A DNA stretch of 39,051 bases from assembly GCA_903822335.1 (NCBI GenBank), contig CAIJOT010000220.1, positions 1 through 39,051 on the forward strand. The letters run 5' to 3'. Shown in pieces: positions 29,537-39,051 of the stretch. The stretch's first letter is position 1, and every line of letters starts with the position of its first letter. Origin of the DNA: an uncultured delta proteobacterium. GTDB lineage: Bacteria; Desulfobacterota; Syntrophorhabdia; Syntrophorhabdales; Syntrophorhabdaceae. The notes under the pieces were generated by a model. That model searched no databases, had not been told where the DNA came from, and saw only the letters and a list, made by a program, of their open reading frames with translations. The translations under genes and the position numbers were made by a program.

Positions 29537-29637
29537 GGAACCTCCTTTTTATTTATCCGTAAAACGTTAATTTGTTTCAGATAACGTTTTTTTATTGTAA
29601 ATTACTACAGGAAAAAACGCAATGAGGAGTCATAAGA

Positions 29638-30864
29638 TTGAATAAAAAAATACTTTCCTGGTGTCTCTTTGACTTTGCTAATTCAGGTTATTCCGCTGTA
29701 ATTGCTGCAGTAATTTTTCCTGTTTATTATGCAAATGTGATAGTCGGGAATCAGTCTGGTGAGGGTGATTTATGGTGGGGGAGGGCAATTGCTTTAAGTA
29801 TGGCTATTGTAGCAGTGAGCTCGCCTTTCCTTGGAGGGATCGCTGATTATGCAAAAGCGAGAAAGCGATTGCTTATTGTTTATACCCTTCTCTGCATGTC
29901 TGCTGTTGCCTGTTTGTATTTCCTTCGAAAGGGTATGGTTATTGAAGGGTTCATCCTCATTGTTCTTGCTAACATCGGACTGGAGGGAGGCATTGTTTTC
30001 TATAACTCCTTTTTACCAGAAATTGCAGAAACGACCCATCATGGCAGGGTTTCTGCATGGGGTTTTGGAATCGGGTATTTAGGTTCTATCCTTTCATTGT
30101 TGCTGGCATTTTTTCTGTTCAGCAGAGGTAGTATAAATGTAATATGGCCCATGGTGGCTTTGTTTTTTGGAATATTCTCTTTACCGGCTTTTTTGTTTTT
30201 ACCAGCAGACAGCAAGACAGGAATAAGGGCATTCTCTGCGGCCATTGATGGTTTCAAACACACGGGTAACACGTTCAGAACGATATGGGCGAATAAAGAG
30301 CAGAGGAAGTTCTTGATAGCCTATCTTATATACGAGGATGGGGTGAATACAGTGATAGTTTTTTCAAGTATATTTGCTGCTACTACCCTCCAATTTACAT
30401 CAGCAGAATTGATTGGTATGTACCTCATTGTGCAAACTACAGCCCTCATAGGGGCCTTTATTATGGCAAAACCAACGGATTACTGGGGACCAAAAAAGGT
30501 TGTTATGCTCTCTTTGATTCTATGGTTTATTATCACCTGTTCCGTGTTCTCTGTTCATGAAAAAACACCCTTTATGGTAATCGCATCAATGGCGGGTTTT
30601 GGTCTCGGGACAGTGCAAGCTGCTACGAGGGCATTCTATACCCAATTTATCCCTGAAGGTCAGGAATCTGAATATTTTGGCGTCTTTACCCTTGTAGGCA
30701 AATCGTCAGCGATTATTGGTCCCCTTGTTTTTGGCTATGCTTCATCAATCTTTAAAAGCCAGAGACCTGCAGTATTATTTGTTGCTTTATTTTTTCTCGC
30801 AGGATTGATTATTTTACAAACCGTGAAAGGTGGAAGGCCAAATGCTAATACTCTTCTTCTTTGA
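29638..30864 (+). CDS. MFS transporter, UMF1/Atg22-like; TTG start
   Basis: CLFDFANSGYSAVIAAVIFPVYYANVI; 12-TM pattern; TTG at 29638 preceded by gaggag. Confidence 0.88.
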   Translation: MNKKILSWCLFDFANSGYSAVIAAVIFPVYYANVIVGNQSGEGDLWWGRAIALSMAIVAVSSPFLGGIADYAKARKRLLIVYTLLCMSAVACLYFLRKGMVIEGFILIVLANIGLEGGIVFYNSFLPEIAETTHHGRVSAWGFGIGYLGSILSLLLAFFLFSRGSINVIWPMVALFFGIFSLPAFLFLPADSKTGIRAFSAAIDGFKHTGNTFRTIWANKEQRKFLIAYLIYEDGVNTVIVFSSIFAATTLQFTSAELIGMYLIVQTTALIGAFIMAKPTDYWGPKKVVMLSLILWFIITCSVFSVHEKTPFMVIASMAGFGLGTVQAATRAFYTQFIPEGQESEYFGVFTLVGKSSAIIGPLVFGYASSIFKSQRPAVLFVALFFLAGLIILQTVKGGRPNANTLLL

Positions 30865-31837
30865 GCTCCCTGCTGGTAATATCGTTGAGTGAAGCCTGAA
30901 GGCCTTTCCCTTTATACACGATTTTGTAGAGTTCTTCAGTTATGGGCATTTCTATCCCTAATTTTTTTGCAAATCTGTACGCTGCATCTATCGTGTAGTA
31001 CCCCTCAACAACAACCTTTTGCAGTTTTATGATGTCTTCTGGTTTTTTACCTTTTGACAATTCTATACCAAACTGTCTGTTTCTGCTTAAGTGTCCATAG
31101 GAGGTGAGGATAAGGTCTCCTATGCCGGAAAGCCCCATAAATGTAGTTTCTTTTGCTCCAAGTGCTTTTCCCAATCTTTTGATCTCTGCGAGTGCACGGG
31201 TTATGAATGCTGCCTCAGTGTTGGTCCCGAGGTTTAAACCCTCTATGATGCCTGCCCCTATTGCCATGACGTTTTTCATTGCGCCACCTAATTCCACCCC
31301 AATAATATCATCACTCGTATAAACCCTGAAATGGTCGTCATGGATGACGATTTGAAAATATAACGAGAGCTCTTTATCCTTTGAAGATACCACCACAGAG
31401 GTAAATGCACCTTTCGCCACTTCTTTTGCAAAAGATGGTCCGGAAAGCACACCTATATGTGCATCTTGCCCCAGAATCTCCTCAGCTACTTCACTCATCC
31501 GGAAGAGGGTTGTCTGTTCAAGGCCTTTTGTGAGTATAAGGGTATTTTTATTGGATATTGTTTTAGACACACGTTCTATAACACTTCTCATTGCAAAGGA
31601 AGGTGTTGCAATCACAATATCGTCTGAAGATACTGCAAGCTTTTCAAGGTTTTCTGTAAAAATAATCTGTTCTGGTAACGTGAACCCTGGAAGGTAATAG
31701 GTATTTTCCCTGTCTTTTTTTAAAATCTTGCAGAGTTCCGGTTCATACACCCAGAGCAGCACCCTTCTACCTTTCCTTGCAAGATGCATTGAAAAGGCAG
31801 TTCCCCAGGCACCTGCACCAATAACCCCTATATCCAT
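30845..31837 (-). CDS. gpsA: NAD(P)-dependent glycerol-3-phosphate dehydrogenase
   Basis: IGVIGAGAWGTAFSMHLARKG; LSGPSFAKEVAKG; GAMKNVMAIGAGIIEGLNLGTNTEAAFITRALAEI. Confidence 0.95.
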   Translation of the reverse strand: MDIGVIGAGAWGTAFSMHLARKGRRVLLWVYEPELCKILKKDRENTYYLPGFTLPEQIIFTENLEKLAVSSDDIVIATPSFAMRSVIERVSKTISNKNTLILTKGLEQTTLFRMSEVAEEILGQDAHIGVLSGPSFAKEVAKGAFTSVVVSSKDKELSLYFQIVIHDDHFRVYTSDDIIGVELGGAMKNVMAIGAGIIEGLNLGTNTEAAFITRALAEIKRLGKALGAKETTFMGLSGIGDLILTSYGHLSRNRQFGIELSKGKKPEDIIKLQKVVVEGYYTIDAAYRFAKKLGIEMPITEELYKIVYKGKGLQASLNDITSRELKEEEY

Positions 31838-31860
31838 AACCTTTCCCCTGATATTACCAT

Positions 31861-31916
31861 TTCTGTCCTCTGTACTTTTAATTCTGACTTCTGTCCGCTC
31901 ATATCTGTCTTCTGTT
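31861..31916. repeat. degenerate 7-bp tandem repeat (ttctgtc ctctgta cttttaa ttctgac ttctgtc cgctcat atctgtc ttctgtt)
   Basis: Direct reading; fills most of the gyrA-gpsA gap and ends 2 bp from the gyrA stop codon. Confidence 0.75.
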
Positions 31917-31918
31917 TA

Positions 31919-34336
31919 TCAGTCTTCCCCTATCACTGCTACCCCGTTAATTGTCTCTATACTCTGTAAATTCATAAGCTTTACACCGAGTCCACCCCTT
32001 CTCTGTACCGGTATATCTTTTGCGTTAAACCTGATTGTCCTTCCTGTATCTGTAACAAGTATGATTTCATTGTCTTCTTTTACCTGTTTCAAACACACAA
32101 CCTGACCATTTTTAATGCCGCACCTCACGTTTATCACACCTGAGCCACCACGTGCCTGCATCCTGTATTGTGTGCATGGGGCACATTTTCCATAACCTTT
32201 TTCAGTAACGGTGAATACTGTGCAATCCTTGTGCACGATCTCAACGGACACCACCTCATCGTTCTTCCTTAATTTTATACCCCTTATCCCGTATGCTACT
32301 CTTCCCATAGGTCTTATTTCTGCCTCTTTGAAACGTATTGACTTGCCCTTTTTGGTAGCAATCATAACTTCGTTTTGCCCATCTGTTTCGAGGACTCCCA
32401 GAAGGCTGTCCCCTTCCGGCAGGCTTATTACTCTTATCCCTGGCGACCGTAAATGTTTTAACAGGCTTAGGCTTATCTTTTTTACCTGGCCTTTCTTTGT
32501 TGCAAAAAACAGGTATTTGTCCTCCGGAAACTCCTTCACGTTGGCAATAGCAGTAATCCTTTCGTCTTTATCTGCATTTATTAAATTTATTACAGGTTTT
32601 CCCTTTGAAGATAACGTAGCTTCTGGAATGGTATACACCTTAATGATATATGCTTTGCCGGTATTGGTAAAGAACAACATGTAGGAATGAGTAGAAGCGA
32701 TATAGAAATGGTCAACCACATCTTCTTCCCTCACAATGATACCTATTTTCCCCTTCCCCCCTCTCAACTGGTGTTTATACTGATCTAAGGGTGTCCTTTT
32801 TATGTAACCCTTGTATGTGATCGTGACAACCACATCCTCCTCTTTAGTCATGTCCTCAATACTGATTTCAGGCAGCTCATCTACTATCTCAGTGAGTCTT
32901 TCGTCTCCATATTTGTCTTTAATCTCTAAGAGTTCTTTCTTTACAATTCCCAGTAATATTTTTTCACTCTGAAGTATCCTCTGCAGCCTTTTTATGTCCT
33001 CTGCAGTCGCATTAAAATCTTCTATGATCTTTGTTCTTTCAAGGGATGTTAAACGTTGCAGCCGCATTTCGAGGATGCTTGTAGCCTGTTTTTCAGAAAA
33101 GGTAAAACGCTCCATCAGCGAAGCTTTTGCTTCCTGCGTGTTTTTTGCCTGTTTGATGAGGGCTATGACCTCGTCTATGTGTTCAAGAGCTATTTTAAGC
33201 CCTTCGAGGATATGGAGCCTGTCCTGCGCCTTGTTCAGTTCAAAGGTAGACCTTTTTGTTACTATATCCTTCCTGAAGTTTACAAACTCCGTTATAATCA
33301 CTTTCAAATTAAGCACTTTTGGCTCATTGTTCACAATGGTGAGAAAAATGATGCCGAATGTGGTTTGTAACTGGGTATGTTTATAGAGTTTATTGAGAAT
33401 AGGCTCTCCTATTTCCCCTCGTTTCAACTCAATAACCACCCTTATCCCTTCTCTATTTGATTCATCTTTTATGTTTGAGATCCCTTCAATCTTTTTTGTA
33501 TTTATAAGCTCGACAATTGTTTCAATGAGCCGTGCCTTGTTGACCTGATAAGGAATTTCCGTTATGACAATCGCTTCTCTGCCATCTTTTCTCTGTTTTT
33601 CTATGTTTGTCCTTGCCCGAAGTATGATATGTCCCCTTCCAGTTTCGTACGCATCCCGTATGCCTTGCCTGCCATAGATTATTCCCTGTGTGGGAAAATC
33701 AGGTCCTGTGATGTAATTTAACAGCTCACCTATGGTAATATCAGGATTGTCTATATAGGCGATGATACCGTTAATCACCTCGCTGATGTTATGGGGAGGT
33801 ATGTTTGTTGCCATACCGACGGCAATTCCTGATGACCCGTTTATTAACAAGTTTGGTGTTTTTGAAGGCATGACTGTGGGTTCTTTCAGACTGTCATCGT
33901 AGTTTGTCTTAAAAGATACCGTTTCTTTTTCTATATCCTTCAGTATCTCTTCGGATATCCTTGAGAGTCTGATTTCTGTATATCTCATAGCAGCAGGTGC
34001 ATCTCCGTCAATAGAGCCGAAGTTTCCCTGTCCGTCTATGAGTGGATACCGCAGGGAAAAGTCCTGTACCATCCTTGTAATCGCATCGTAAACTGCCTGG
34101 TCTCCGTGGGGGTGAAATTTACCGATTACATCACCTACTACCCTTGCAGACTTTTTATAGGGTTTGTCGTGGGTATTATTCAGTTCATACATTGCAAATA
34201 AGATTCTTCTGTGGACAGGTTTCAGACCATCCCTTATATCAGGTAATGCCCTGCCTATAATGGTGCTCATTGCATAGTCAAGGTATGACCTTCTCATCTC
34301 CTCTTCAATTGGTACGGTAACAACAGATGTGTGCAT
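31919..34336 (-). CDS. gyrA: DNA gyrase subunit A
   Basis: [77 protein letters not shown]-terminal beta-propeller. Confidence 0.97.
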   Translation of the reverse strand: MHTSVVTVPIEEEMRRSYLDYAMSTIIGRALPDIRDGLKPVHRRILFAMYELNNTHDKPYKKSARVVGDVIGKFHPHGDQAVYDAITRMVQDFSLRYPLIDGQGNFGSIDGDAPAAMRYTEIRLSRISEEILKDIEKETVSFKTNYDDSLKEPTVMPSKTPNLLINGSSGIAVGMATNIPPHNISEVINGIIAYIDNPDITIGELLNYITGPDFPTQGIIYGRQGIRDAYETGRGHIILRARTNIEKQRKDGREAIVITEIPYQVNKARLIETIVELINTKKIEGISNIKDESNREGIRVVIELKRGEIGEPILNKLYKHTQLQTTFGIIFLTIVNNEPKVLNLKVIITEFVNFRKDIVTKRSTFELNKAQDRLHILEGLKIALEHIDEVIALIKQAKNTQEAKASLMERFTFSEKQATSILEMRLQRLTSLERTKIIEDFNATAEDIKRLQRILQSEKILLGIVKKELLEIKDKYGDERLTEIVDELPEISIEDMTKEEDVVVTITYKGYIKRTPLDQYKHQLRGGKGKIGIIVREEDVVDHFYIASTHSYMLFFTNTGKAYIIKVYTIPEATLSSKGKPVINLINADKDERITAIANVKEFPEDKYLFFATKKGQVKKISLSLLKHLRSPGIRVISLPEGDSLLGVLETDGQNEVMIATKKGKSIRFKEAEIRPMGRVAYGIRGIKLRKNDEVVSVEIVHKDCTVFTVTEKGYGKCAPCTQYRMQARGGSGVINVRCGIKNGQVVCLKQVKEDNEIILVTDTGRTIRFNAKDIPVQRRGGLGVKLMNLQSIETINGVAVIGED

Positions 34337-34390
34337 TCAAATCCTCCCTCTGGATGCTTTTGTTTTGTATTAATCTAACATAACAATAAC

Positions 34391-34408
34391 CTGTTGACAA
34401 TTCAACAG
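34391..34408. promoter_or_regulatory. perfect inverted repeat CTGTTGA-CAAT-TCAACAG overlapping a TTGACA hexamer
   Basis: Direct reading; in the 87-bp divergent gyrA/lipoprotein gap. Confidence 0.45.
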
Positions 34409-34423
34409 ACATTATAGAAAATA

Positions 34424-34735
34424 ATGCATATGAAATTTTTGCTATATGCTATTGCCTTGTTTATCCTGATCACTGGATGCGCTTCGTGCAGTCAAGAAAC
34501 AAAGGGTCTCAGAGAGGAAGTCAAACTGCTGAAAGAGGAGAACAGCTTCCTAAAAGCCGAGAATGCTGGTTTAAAAAAGGAGATAGAGGAGTTGTACAAA
34601 AAAATTGAAGAAAAAACAGCCATAAAAGAGAACATAAGAGCAAAGGAAGATATAAAAGAGGTTGCAAAGACGAAAGAAAATGCAAAAGAGCATACAAAGG
34701 CAAGAGAAGGTGCAAACAAGAAAAAGATCAGATGA
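34424..34735 (+). CDS. small lipoprotein with coiled coil and Lys/Glu-rich tail
   Basis: LFILITGCASC lipobox; heptad-like LREEVKLLKEENSFLKAENAGLKKEIEELYKKIEEK; overlaps truA by ATGA. Confidence 0.7.
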   Translation: MHMKFLLYAIALFILITGCASCSQETKGLREEVKLLKEENSFLKAENAGLKKEIEELYKKIEEKTAIKENIRAKEDIKEVAKTKENAKEHTKAREGANKKKIR

Positions 34736-35466
34736 GAAATATAGCACTAATTGTCTCGTATGATGGGTCAAATTATCATGGATGGCAATGTCAGCCAAAT
34801 GCAATAACAATTCAGCAGGTTCTGCAGGAAAGAATCGAAAGAATCCTCAATCATAAAGTAAAAATTTACTCTGGGGCAAGGACAGATACGGGTGTCCATG
34901 CATACGGGCAGGTAATAAATTTCTTTACTGAGAAAGGAATAGAGCTAAGGGACCTCGCCAGGGGACTGAATAGCCTTCTCCCCCCGGATATAAGAATCAG
35001 GGATGCCATTGAGGCAGATGAGCATTTCCATGCCCGGTATTCTGCGAAGACCAAAACCTATGTGTATTGCATCTTGAATGCACCCTATAATTCACCTTTT
35101 TATGCCCGCTATGTCTGGCATATCCCTTTCACCCTGAATGTTTCGTTGATGCATGAAACAGTCAAATTAGTTTCAGGACAGCACGATTTCTCGGCTTTTA
35201 AGAAAAAGAATGAAGTGTACCGGAACCCTGTGAGAGAGGTGTTAAGGTCAGGGGTGAAAAGGAGGGGGGAGTTTTTATATGTTGTGCTGGAAGCCACAGG
35301 GTTTTTGCGGTATATGGTGAGAAATATCGTGGGAACCCTCATGCTTGTTGGTGCGGGAAGGCTTACAAAGGAAGATTTCAGTGACATCATGCAGTCGAAG
35401 GATAGAGAAAAGGCAGGCCCAATAGCACCAGCCCAGGGACTGTTTCTGAGAGAGATAAAGTACTAA
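34732..35466 (+). CDS. truA: tRNA pseudouridine(38-40) synthase
   Basis: SYDGSNYHGWQCQPNAITIQQVLQERIERI; SGARTDTGVHAYGQVINF; FLRYMVRNIVGTLMLVG. Confidence 0.95.
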   Translation: MRNIALIVSYDGSNYHGWQCQPNAITIQQVLQERIERILNHKVKIYSGARTDTGVHAYGQVINFFTEKGIELRDLARGLNSLLPPDIRIRDAIEADEHFHARYSAKTKTYVYCILNAPYNSPFYARYVWHIPFTLNVSLMHETVKLVSGQHDFSAFKKKNEVYRNPVREVLRSGVKRRGEFLYVVLEATGFLRYMVRNIVGTLMLVGAGRLTKEDFSDIMQSKDREKAGPIAPAQGLFLREIKY

Positions 35467-35515
35467 CAGTAGGGAGTAGGCAGGAAACAGTAACAAGTAA
35501 TGAGTAAGCAGGAAA
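35467..35515. repeat. degenerate 7-bp tandem repeat (cagtagg gagtagg caggaaa cagtaac aagtaat gagtaag caggaaa)
   Basis: Direct reading; begins on the base after the truA stop codon. Confidence 0.75.
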
Positions 35516-35589
35516 AGCAAAATCGTTCAATATTTGCCGTGCATGCGACAAACCATTGAAGCCATAGAAGAAGAGAGGGTTAGGTAATT

Positions 35590-36174
35590 ATGGCGAATCT
35601 ATCTGAGCTATTAGTGAATCTGGTGTATAAAATTGCAACAGGTACAAGAAAAGTTCGCATGATTCTTACCCCTCTGGGCGGTATGTTCTTTCTCACCATC
35701 ATTCTACTGGTAATTTATATTGCGATAAAAATGGATCAGCTTTTACATTTTCCTGTATTTCTTCTCAGGCCATGGAATATTGTTGTATCTCTTCCTTTTG
35801 TTATTATGGGTGTGTGCTTGTGGTTATGGGCTTTATGGCAATTTGTTAAGGCGAAAGGAACACCGGTACCTTTCAATCCACCGAAGAAGTTGATTACTAC
35901 CGGTCCTTATGCTTATATGAGAAATCCCATGCTTGCCGGTGTATTTCTCATGTTGTTCGGGCTTGGTATTTTGTTACACTCCCTATCTCTCACCTTTATA
36001 TTCACACCCATATTCATATTTTTTAGCATCCTTGAGTTTAAATTCATTGAAGAGCCAGAGCTTGAGAAGCGTCTGGGCATGGAATACATTGAATATAAAG
36101 CAATAACCCCCTTAATATTTCCAAAGAAAATCAAAAGCACCATGCTCTCTGCCCTATGCTGCTTTATTTGTTGA
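35590..36174 (+). CDS. isoprenylcysteine carboxyl methyltransferase/PEMT-like membrane methyltransferase
   Basis: LITTGPYAYMRNPMLAGVFLMLFGLGILLHS...FIEEPELEKRLGMEYIEYKA, typical ICMT/PEMT C-terminal signature. Confidence 0.85.
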   Translation: MANLSELLVNLVYKIATGTRKVRMILTPLGGMFFLTIILLVIYIAIKMDQLLHFPVFLLRPWNIVVSLPFVIMGVCLWLWALWQFVKAKGTPVPFNPPKKLITTGPYAYMRNPMLAGVFLMLFGLGILLHSLSLTFIFTPIFIFFSILEFKFIEEPELEKRLGMEYIEYKAITPLIFPKKIKSTMLSALCCFIC

Positions 36175-36235
36175 CATAAAAAAACCTTTTGATAACATTG
36201 AGTTAGTTGAAGGGGTAACAAATATTTAAAAAAAA

Positions 36236-36258
36236 CTGATAATTCAAGACCTGACCCC
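36236..36258. repeat. possible REP/RAYT-associated motif (ctgataattcaagacctgacccc; reverse GGGGTCAGGTCTTGAATTATCAG)
   Basis: Resembles, from memory, GGGGTCAGG(T)-type sequences near REP-associated tyrosine transposases; single copy here. Confidence 0.3.
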
Positions 36259-36416
36259 AAAAGTTTCAAAAGTTTTCTTTGCGAATAGAATCTGCCAATA
36301 TTACTGTTTATTATTGAGCAAGATAAAATAACAAAAAAAGTGAATCCTTTCAATCCTTAATATTGAAAATCCTTTATTCATTACATGTGATGTGATGCCT
36401 GATAATAAAGATAAGG

Positions 36417-37742
36417 TTAAAAAAACACGAAAGTAATGATGATAAAGAGTGGGACCAATATCCCAACCGACCATGCCATGTAGCCGAAAAAGGATGGCAT
36501 TGTTATATTGTTCTCCTCACAAATAGCCTTCACCATCAAGTTCGGTCCATTTCCAATGTAACTGTTCGCTCCCATGAAGACAGATCCCACTGAGATTGCC
36601 TTTAGGTAAGTTACTGGAACTCCGATGATCATAATACCTTTTGTATGGGCAACACCCAGAGCAGTGGAGATAAATACAAGATATGTTGGAGCATTATCAA
36701 GAAAGCTGGAGAGACCCCCCGCTGCCCAGAAAAACTGCCAGGGTTCCGTTATACCCAATTTGCTGCCGTTGACCTCAAGCATAGTTAACATGGGGACCAT
36801 GGTAATAAAGATACCTGCAAAGAGGATTGCTACTTCAATGATGGGGTGGTATGTAAAAGTGTTCTCTTCTCTCATAGTAAAAGGGGTAAAATATATTGAA
36901 AGGCCAGCTGCTATAAGCATCACGATTTCTCTAAAAATGGTAGGAATAAAAAAGGACCCTATCACCATAAAAAGGAAAAGGAAATTGATTTTTCCCTCTA
37001 TTTCGACTCTTTTTTGAGAACTTTCATCGAGAGATTTTAAAAACCACTCTTCACTTTTCACGTCTTCTTGTTTCAAAAAATAAGAATCAATAAAGAAAAA
37101 AATAGGGAGAAGGATGGCAACTGCAAAAAGCCAGAATGGGATGAGCCTAAGTGTCCAGAAGAAGGGCACACCTCTCAAAAATCCAAGGAAGAGTGGTGGG
37201 TCGCCGAGGGGAGTCAGGATACCCCCGATGTTAGAAACCATGAAGATAAAAAAGATGAATATATGAGAAATATTATTACGCCATCTGTTAGCTCTGATTA
37301 TAGGTCTTATAAGGACCATGCTCGCCCCTGTTGTCCCAATAAGGCTTGCGAATATAGATCCTATAAAGAGGAGTATACAGTTTAACTTTGGAGTGCCCCT
37401 GGCACTTATTCTGATTACTATTCCCCCTGAAATGACAAAAAGGGAACCTAAGAGTATTATGAATGAAATGTAATCTATAACAGAATTAAGGAGGAGATGC
37501 CAATCTTTTAAAAATACAAGAATCGCTGCTGGGATGGCTAATCCCAGAGAGACATAACCGTATTTCTTCCCCCACCACTCAGAGTTCACAAGAGGAAAAA
37601 TAGCAATCGCGAGAAGTAAGGCGACAAAAAAGGAACCACTCCATATAGGGAAATCAACCTGATGATTGCCACCTTCTGATGCAAGAACAATTGATGGGAG
37701 TAAGAGAGTAAAGAAACTTATGAGAACCCGATGGTATTTCAA
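36417..37742 (-). CDS. sodium:proton antiporter NhaD-like (ion transporter superfamily)
   Basis: GTTGASMVLIRPIIRANRWR, FIFFIFMVSNIGGILTPLGDPPLFLGFLRGVPFFWTLRL, SSFLDNAPTYLVF, NSYIGNGPNLMVKAICEE. Confidence 0.88.
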   Translation of the reverse strand: MKYHRVLISFFTLLLPSIVLASEGGNHQVDFPIWSGSFFVALLLAIAIFPLVNSEWWGKKYGYVSLGLAIPAAILVFLKDWHLLLNSVIDYISFIILLGSLFVISGGIVIRISARGTPKLNCILLFIGSIFASLIGTTGASMVLIRPIIRANRWRNNISHIFIFFIFMVSNIGGILTPLGDPPLFLGFLRGVPFFWTLRLIPFWLFAVAILLPIFFFIDSYFLKQEDVKSEEWFLKSLDESSQKRVEIEGKINFLFLFMVIGSFFIPTIFREIVMLIAAGLSIYFTPFTMREENTFTYHPIIEVAILFAGIFITMVPMLTMLEVNGSKLGITEPWQFFWAAGGLSSFLDNAPTYLVFISTALGVAHTKGIMIIGVPVTYLKAISVGSVFMGANSYIGNGPNLMVKAICEENNITMPSFFGYMAWSVGILVPLFIIITFVFF

Positions 37743-37756
37743 GTTATCCTGCTTGT

Positions 37757-38602
37757 TTAATAAAGGACACGTGAAAAAATCCCTATTTTTACATGATCCT
37801 CGATTTTTTTGATTTCCTTAATGTTTTTAAGGGCTTCAAATAGTCTTTTCTTTTCGTGTTTCCCGCCGATCACACCTTTTACGACGAGAATGCCTTCCTC
37901 ATTTACCTCAAAAATGACTTTTCCGTAATCGTGCACAATCCCAAGCCTGAATAGGAGGATTTCAGCCCTTTTCTCTAACAGCCTGTTTTTCAGTATAGCC
38001 AGGGCTGCATCATGCTTCTCCTCGGTAAAATATCGTTGCCCAAAAAGAGACACCATTTCAATAGCACGTTCCAGGCTTACGTAACTTGAATTTATTGTGA
38101 GGTGATAGAGGATTGGATCATTGACATTTCTTAAATTTCTACTGAAATAATTAGTAACGAATTCGTGTCTCTCTTTATCTTTAGAGGATACTATATCGAA
38201 GGCATCATGATAGGGAATCCCCTTTATTTGGGCAATAGCCTCAACCCTTTCAGAAAGAAGACGCACTATTTTTAAATTGATCGTATTCGGGACACCGGAG
38301 AGGATGAGATGGCCACCCATGCCCATGAACACTACATTATTTTTCAGGGCAAAGTCATAAATATTTGCCATAAGGGCAACTTTGTAAAAACTTCTGTTTG
38401 CCATTAGTTCTTTAATCTTGTCGAGAAATGTAGGAAAAACTTCATCTTCTAAGCCAAACATACAGACATGTTCTTTGCTTATCTCGCAAAAGTTGTTCAC
38501 ATATTGGCGGTCAATGAGCTGGTAATTCATCCGCCGGGCAAGTTCCTGTGCAAATATTGCTCCGCCTGAACCATAAGTCCTTGATACAGTTATTATTCCC
38601 AT
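37757..38602 (-). CDS. cytidylate kinase-like family protein with extra C-terminal BON-like domain
   Basis: GIITVSRTYGSGGAIFAQELARRMNYQLIDRQYV; C-terminal DYGKVIFEVNEEGILVVKGVIGGKHEKKRLFEALKNI resembles a BON fold. Confidence 0.75.
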   Translation of the reverse strand: MGIITVSRTYGSGGAIFAQELARRMNYQLIDRQYVNNFCEISKEHVCMFGLEDEVFPTFLDKIKELMANRSFYKVALMANIYDFALKNNVVFMGMGGHLILSGVPNTINLKIVRLLSERVEAIAQIKGIPYHDAFDIVSSKDKERHEFVTNYFSRNLRNVNDPILYHLTINSSYVSLERAIEMVSLFGQRYFTEEKHDAALAILKNRLLEKRAEILLFRLGIVHDYGKVIFEVNEEGILVVKGVIGGKHEKKRLFEALKNIKEIKKIEDHVKIGIFSRVLY

Positions 38603-38810
38603 GTATACACCCTTAATGGGTAAATTTCGAAAGATTATAAAAAATTATTCTTTTGTTTACAAGCATTATATTGTATCTGTCAGTTAAGAATTAAAAGTGC
38701 ATACCTGAAAGCATTACCCTAACTATGAGATTATTGCTGAATAAAAGCCCTGAAAAGAGCCTGATGTAAGTATTAATGAACGGGGAAAAGGGGAAGCGGA
38801 GTTTTTTCAT

Positions 38811-39051
38811 TTAACTCGTCAAATCATTCATGACCCCGTCCACATCATAGTTTTTATCAGGGAGTTTTGCCTGAATAAAAGAGAGTACCCCTTTGGCCTG
38901 ATCCATGGGATTTAAGTCTTCTCGCTGGAGGTTCTCTGTCAGTTGAAAGGCTATAGTCTCACCCAATTCCTTACCTGCTTCTATGACCCGCACCGGTACG
39001 GATTCAAGTCCGAGTTGCCGGGCTGCTGCCAGACGCCTCTCCCCGCAGAGG
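38811..39051 (-). CDS. parB: ParB/Noc-like partition protein, truncated by right window edge
   Basis: Frame continues to the edge: LCGERRLAAARQLGLESVPVRVIEAGKELGETIAFQLTENLQREDLNPMDQAKG, the canonical GERR...ENLQREDLNP ParB motif. Confidence 0.88.
   Translation of the reverse strand, partial: LCGERRLAAARQLGLESVPVRVIEAGKELGETIAFQLTENLQREDLNPMDQAKGVLSFIQAKLPDKNYDVDGVMNDLTS

Noticed and set aside
30845-30864. 20-bp convergent overlap of MFS and gpsA 3' ends
   Set aside because: Short convergent overlaps are common in compact genomes; not judged noteworthy.

Overview
The 39 kb window looks like a strictly anaerobic, Desulfobacterota-like (possibly syntrophic) bacterium; this taxonomic guess is inference only. 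The left flank (1-8.2 kb) and right flank (29.6-39 kb) carry mostly housekeeping genes: ADP-forming acyl-CoA synthetase fused to GNAT, ligA, a 5'-methylthioinosine-type phosphorylase plus MTA/SAH deaminase, a Mut7-C protein and nth on the left; an MFS transporter, gpsA, gyrA, truA, an ICMT-like methyltransferase, an NhaD-like antiporter, a cytidylate-kinase-like protein and a partial parB on the right. Between them is a ~20 kb accessory block with two opposed gene sets. The first is a + strand operon (8989-20744): FrdA-like flavoprotein, 2Fe-2S protein, 4Fe-4S ferredoxin, benzoate-CoA-ligase-like enzyme, Mo-bis-PGD oxidoreductase, corrinoid protein, TRAP DctP/Q/M and a RACE-type corrinoid reductive activator. 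It has no recognisable corrinoid methyltransferase. The second is a - strand cassette (26847-20937): dicluster HdrD-like protein, two small proteins, a membrane protein, a SAM methyltransferase, a radical SAM protein and a PaaK-like CoA ligase. A soluble NarL-type two-component system lies upstream. The block is bounded on both sides by same-orientation copies of a DUF6125-like gene, intact on the left and truncated on the right. The right boundary also holds a frameshifted DUF2752-like gene and a broken NADPH-FMN-reductase-like gene. Five intergenic sites carry degenerate 7- or 8-bp short tandem repeats, several abutting stop or start codons.
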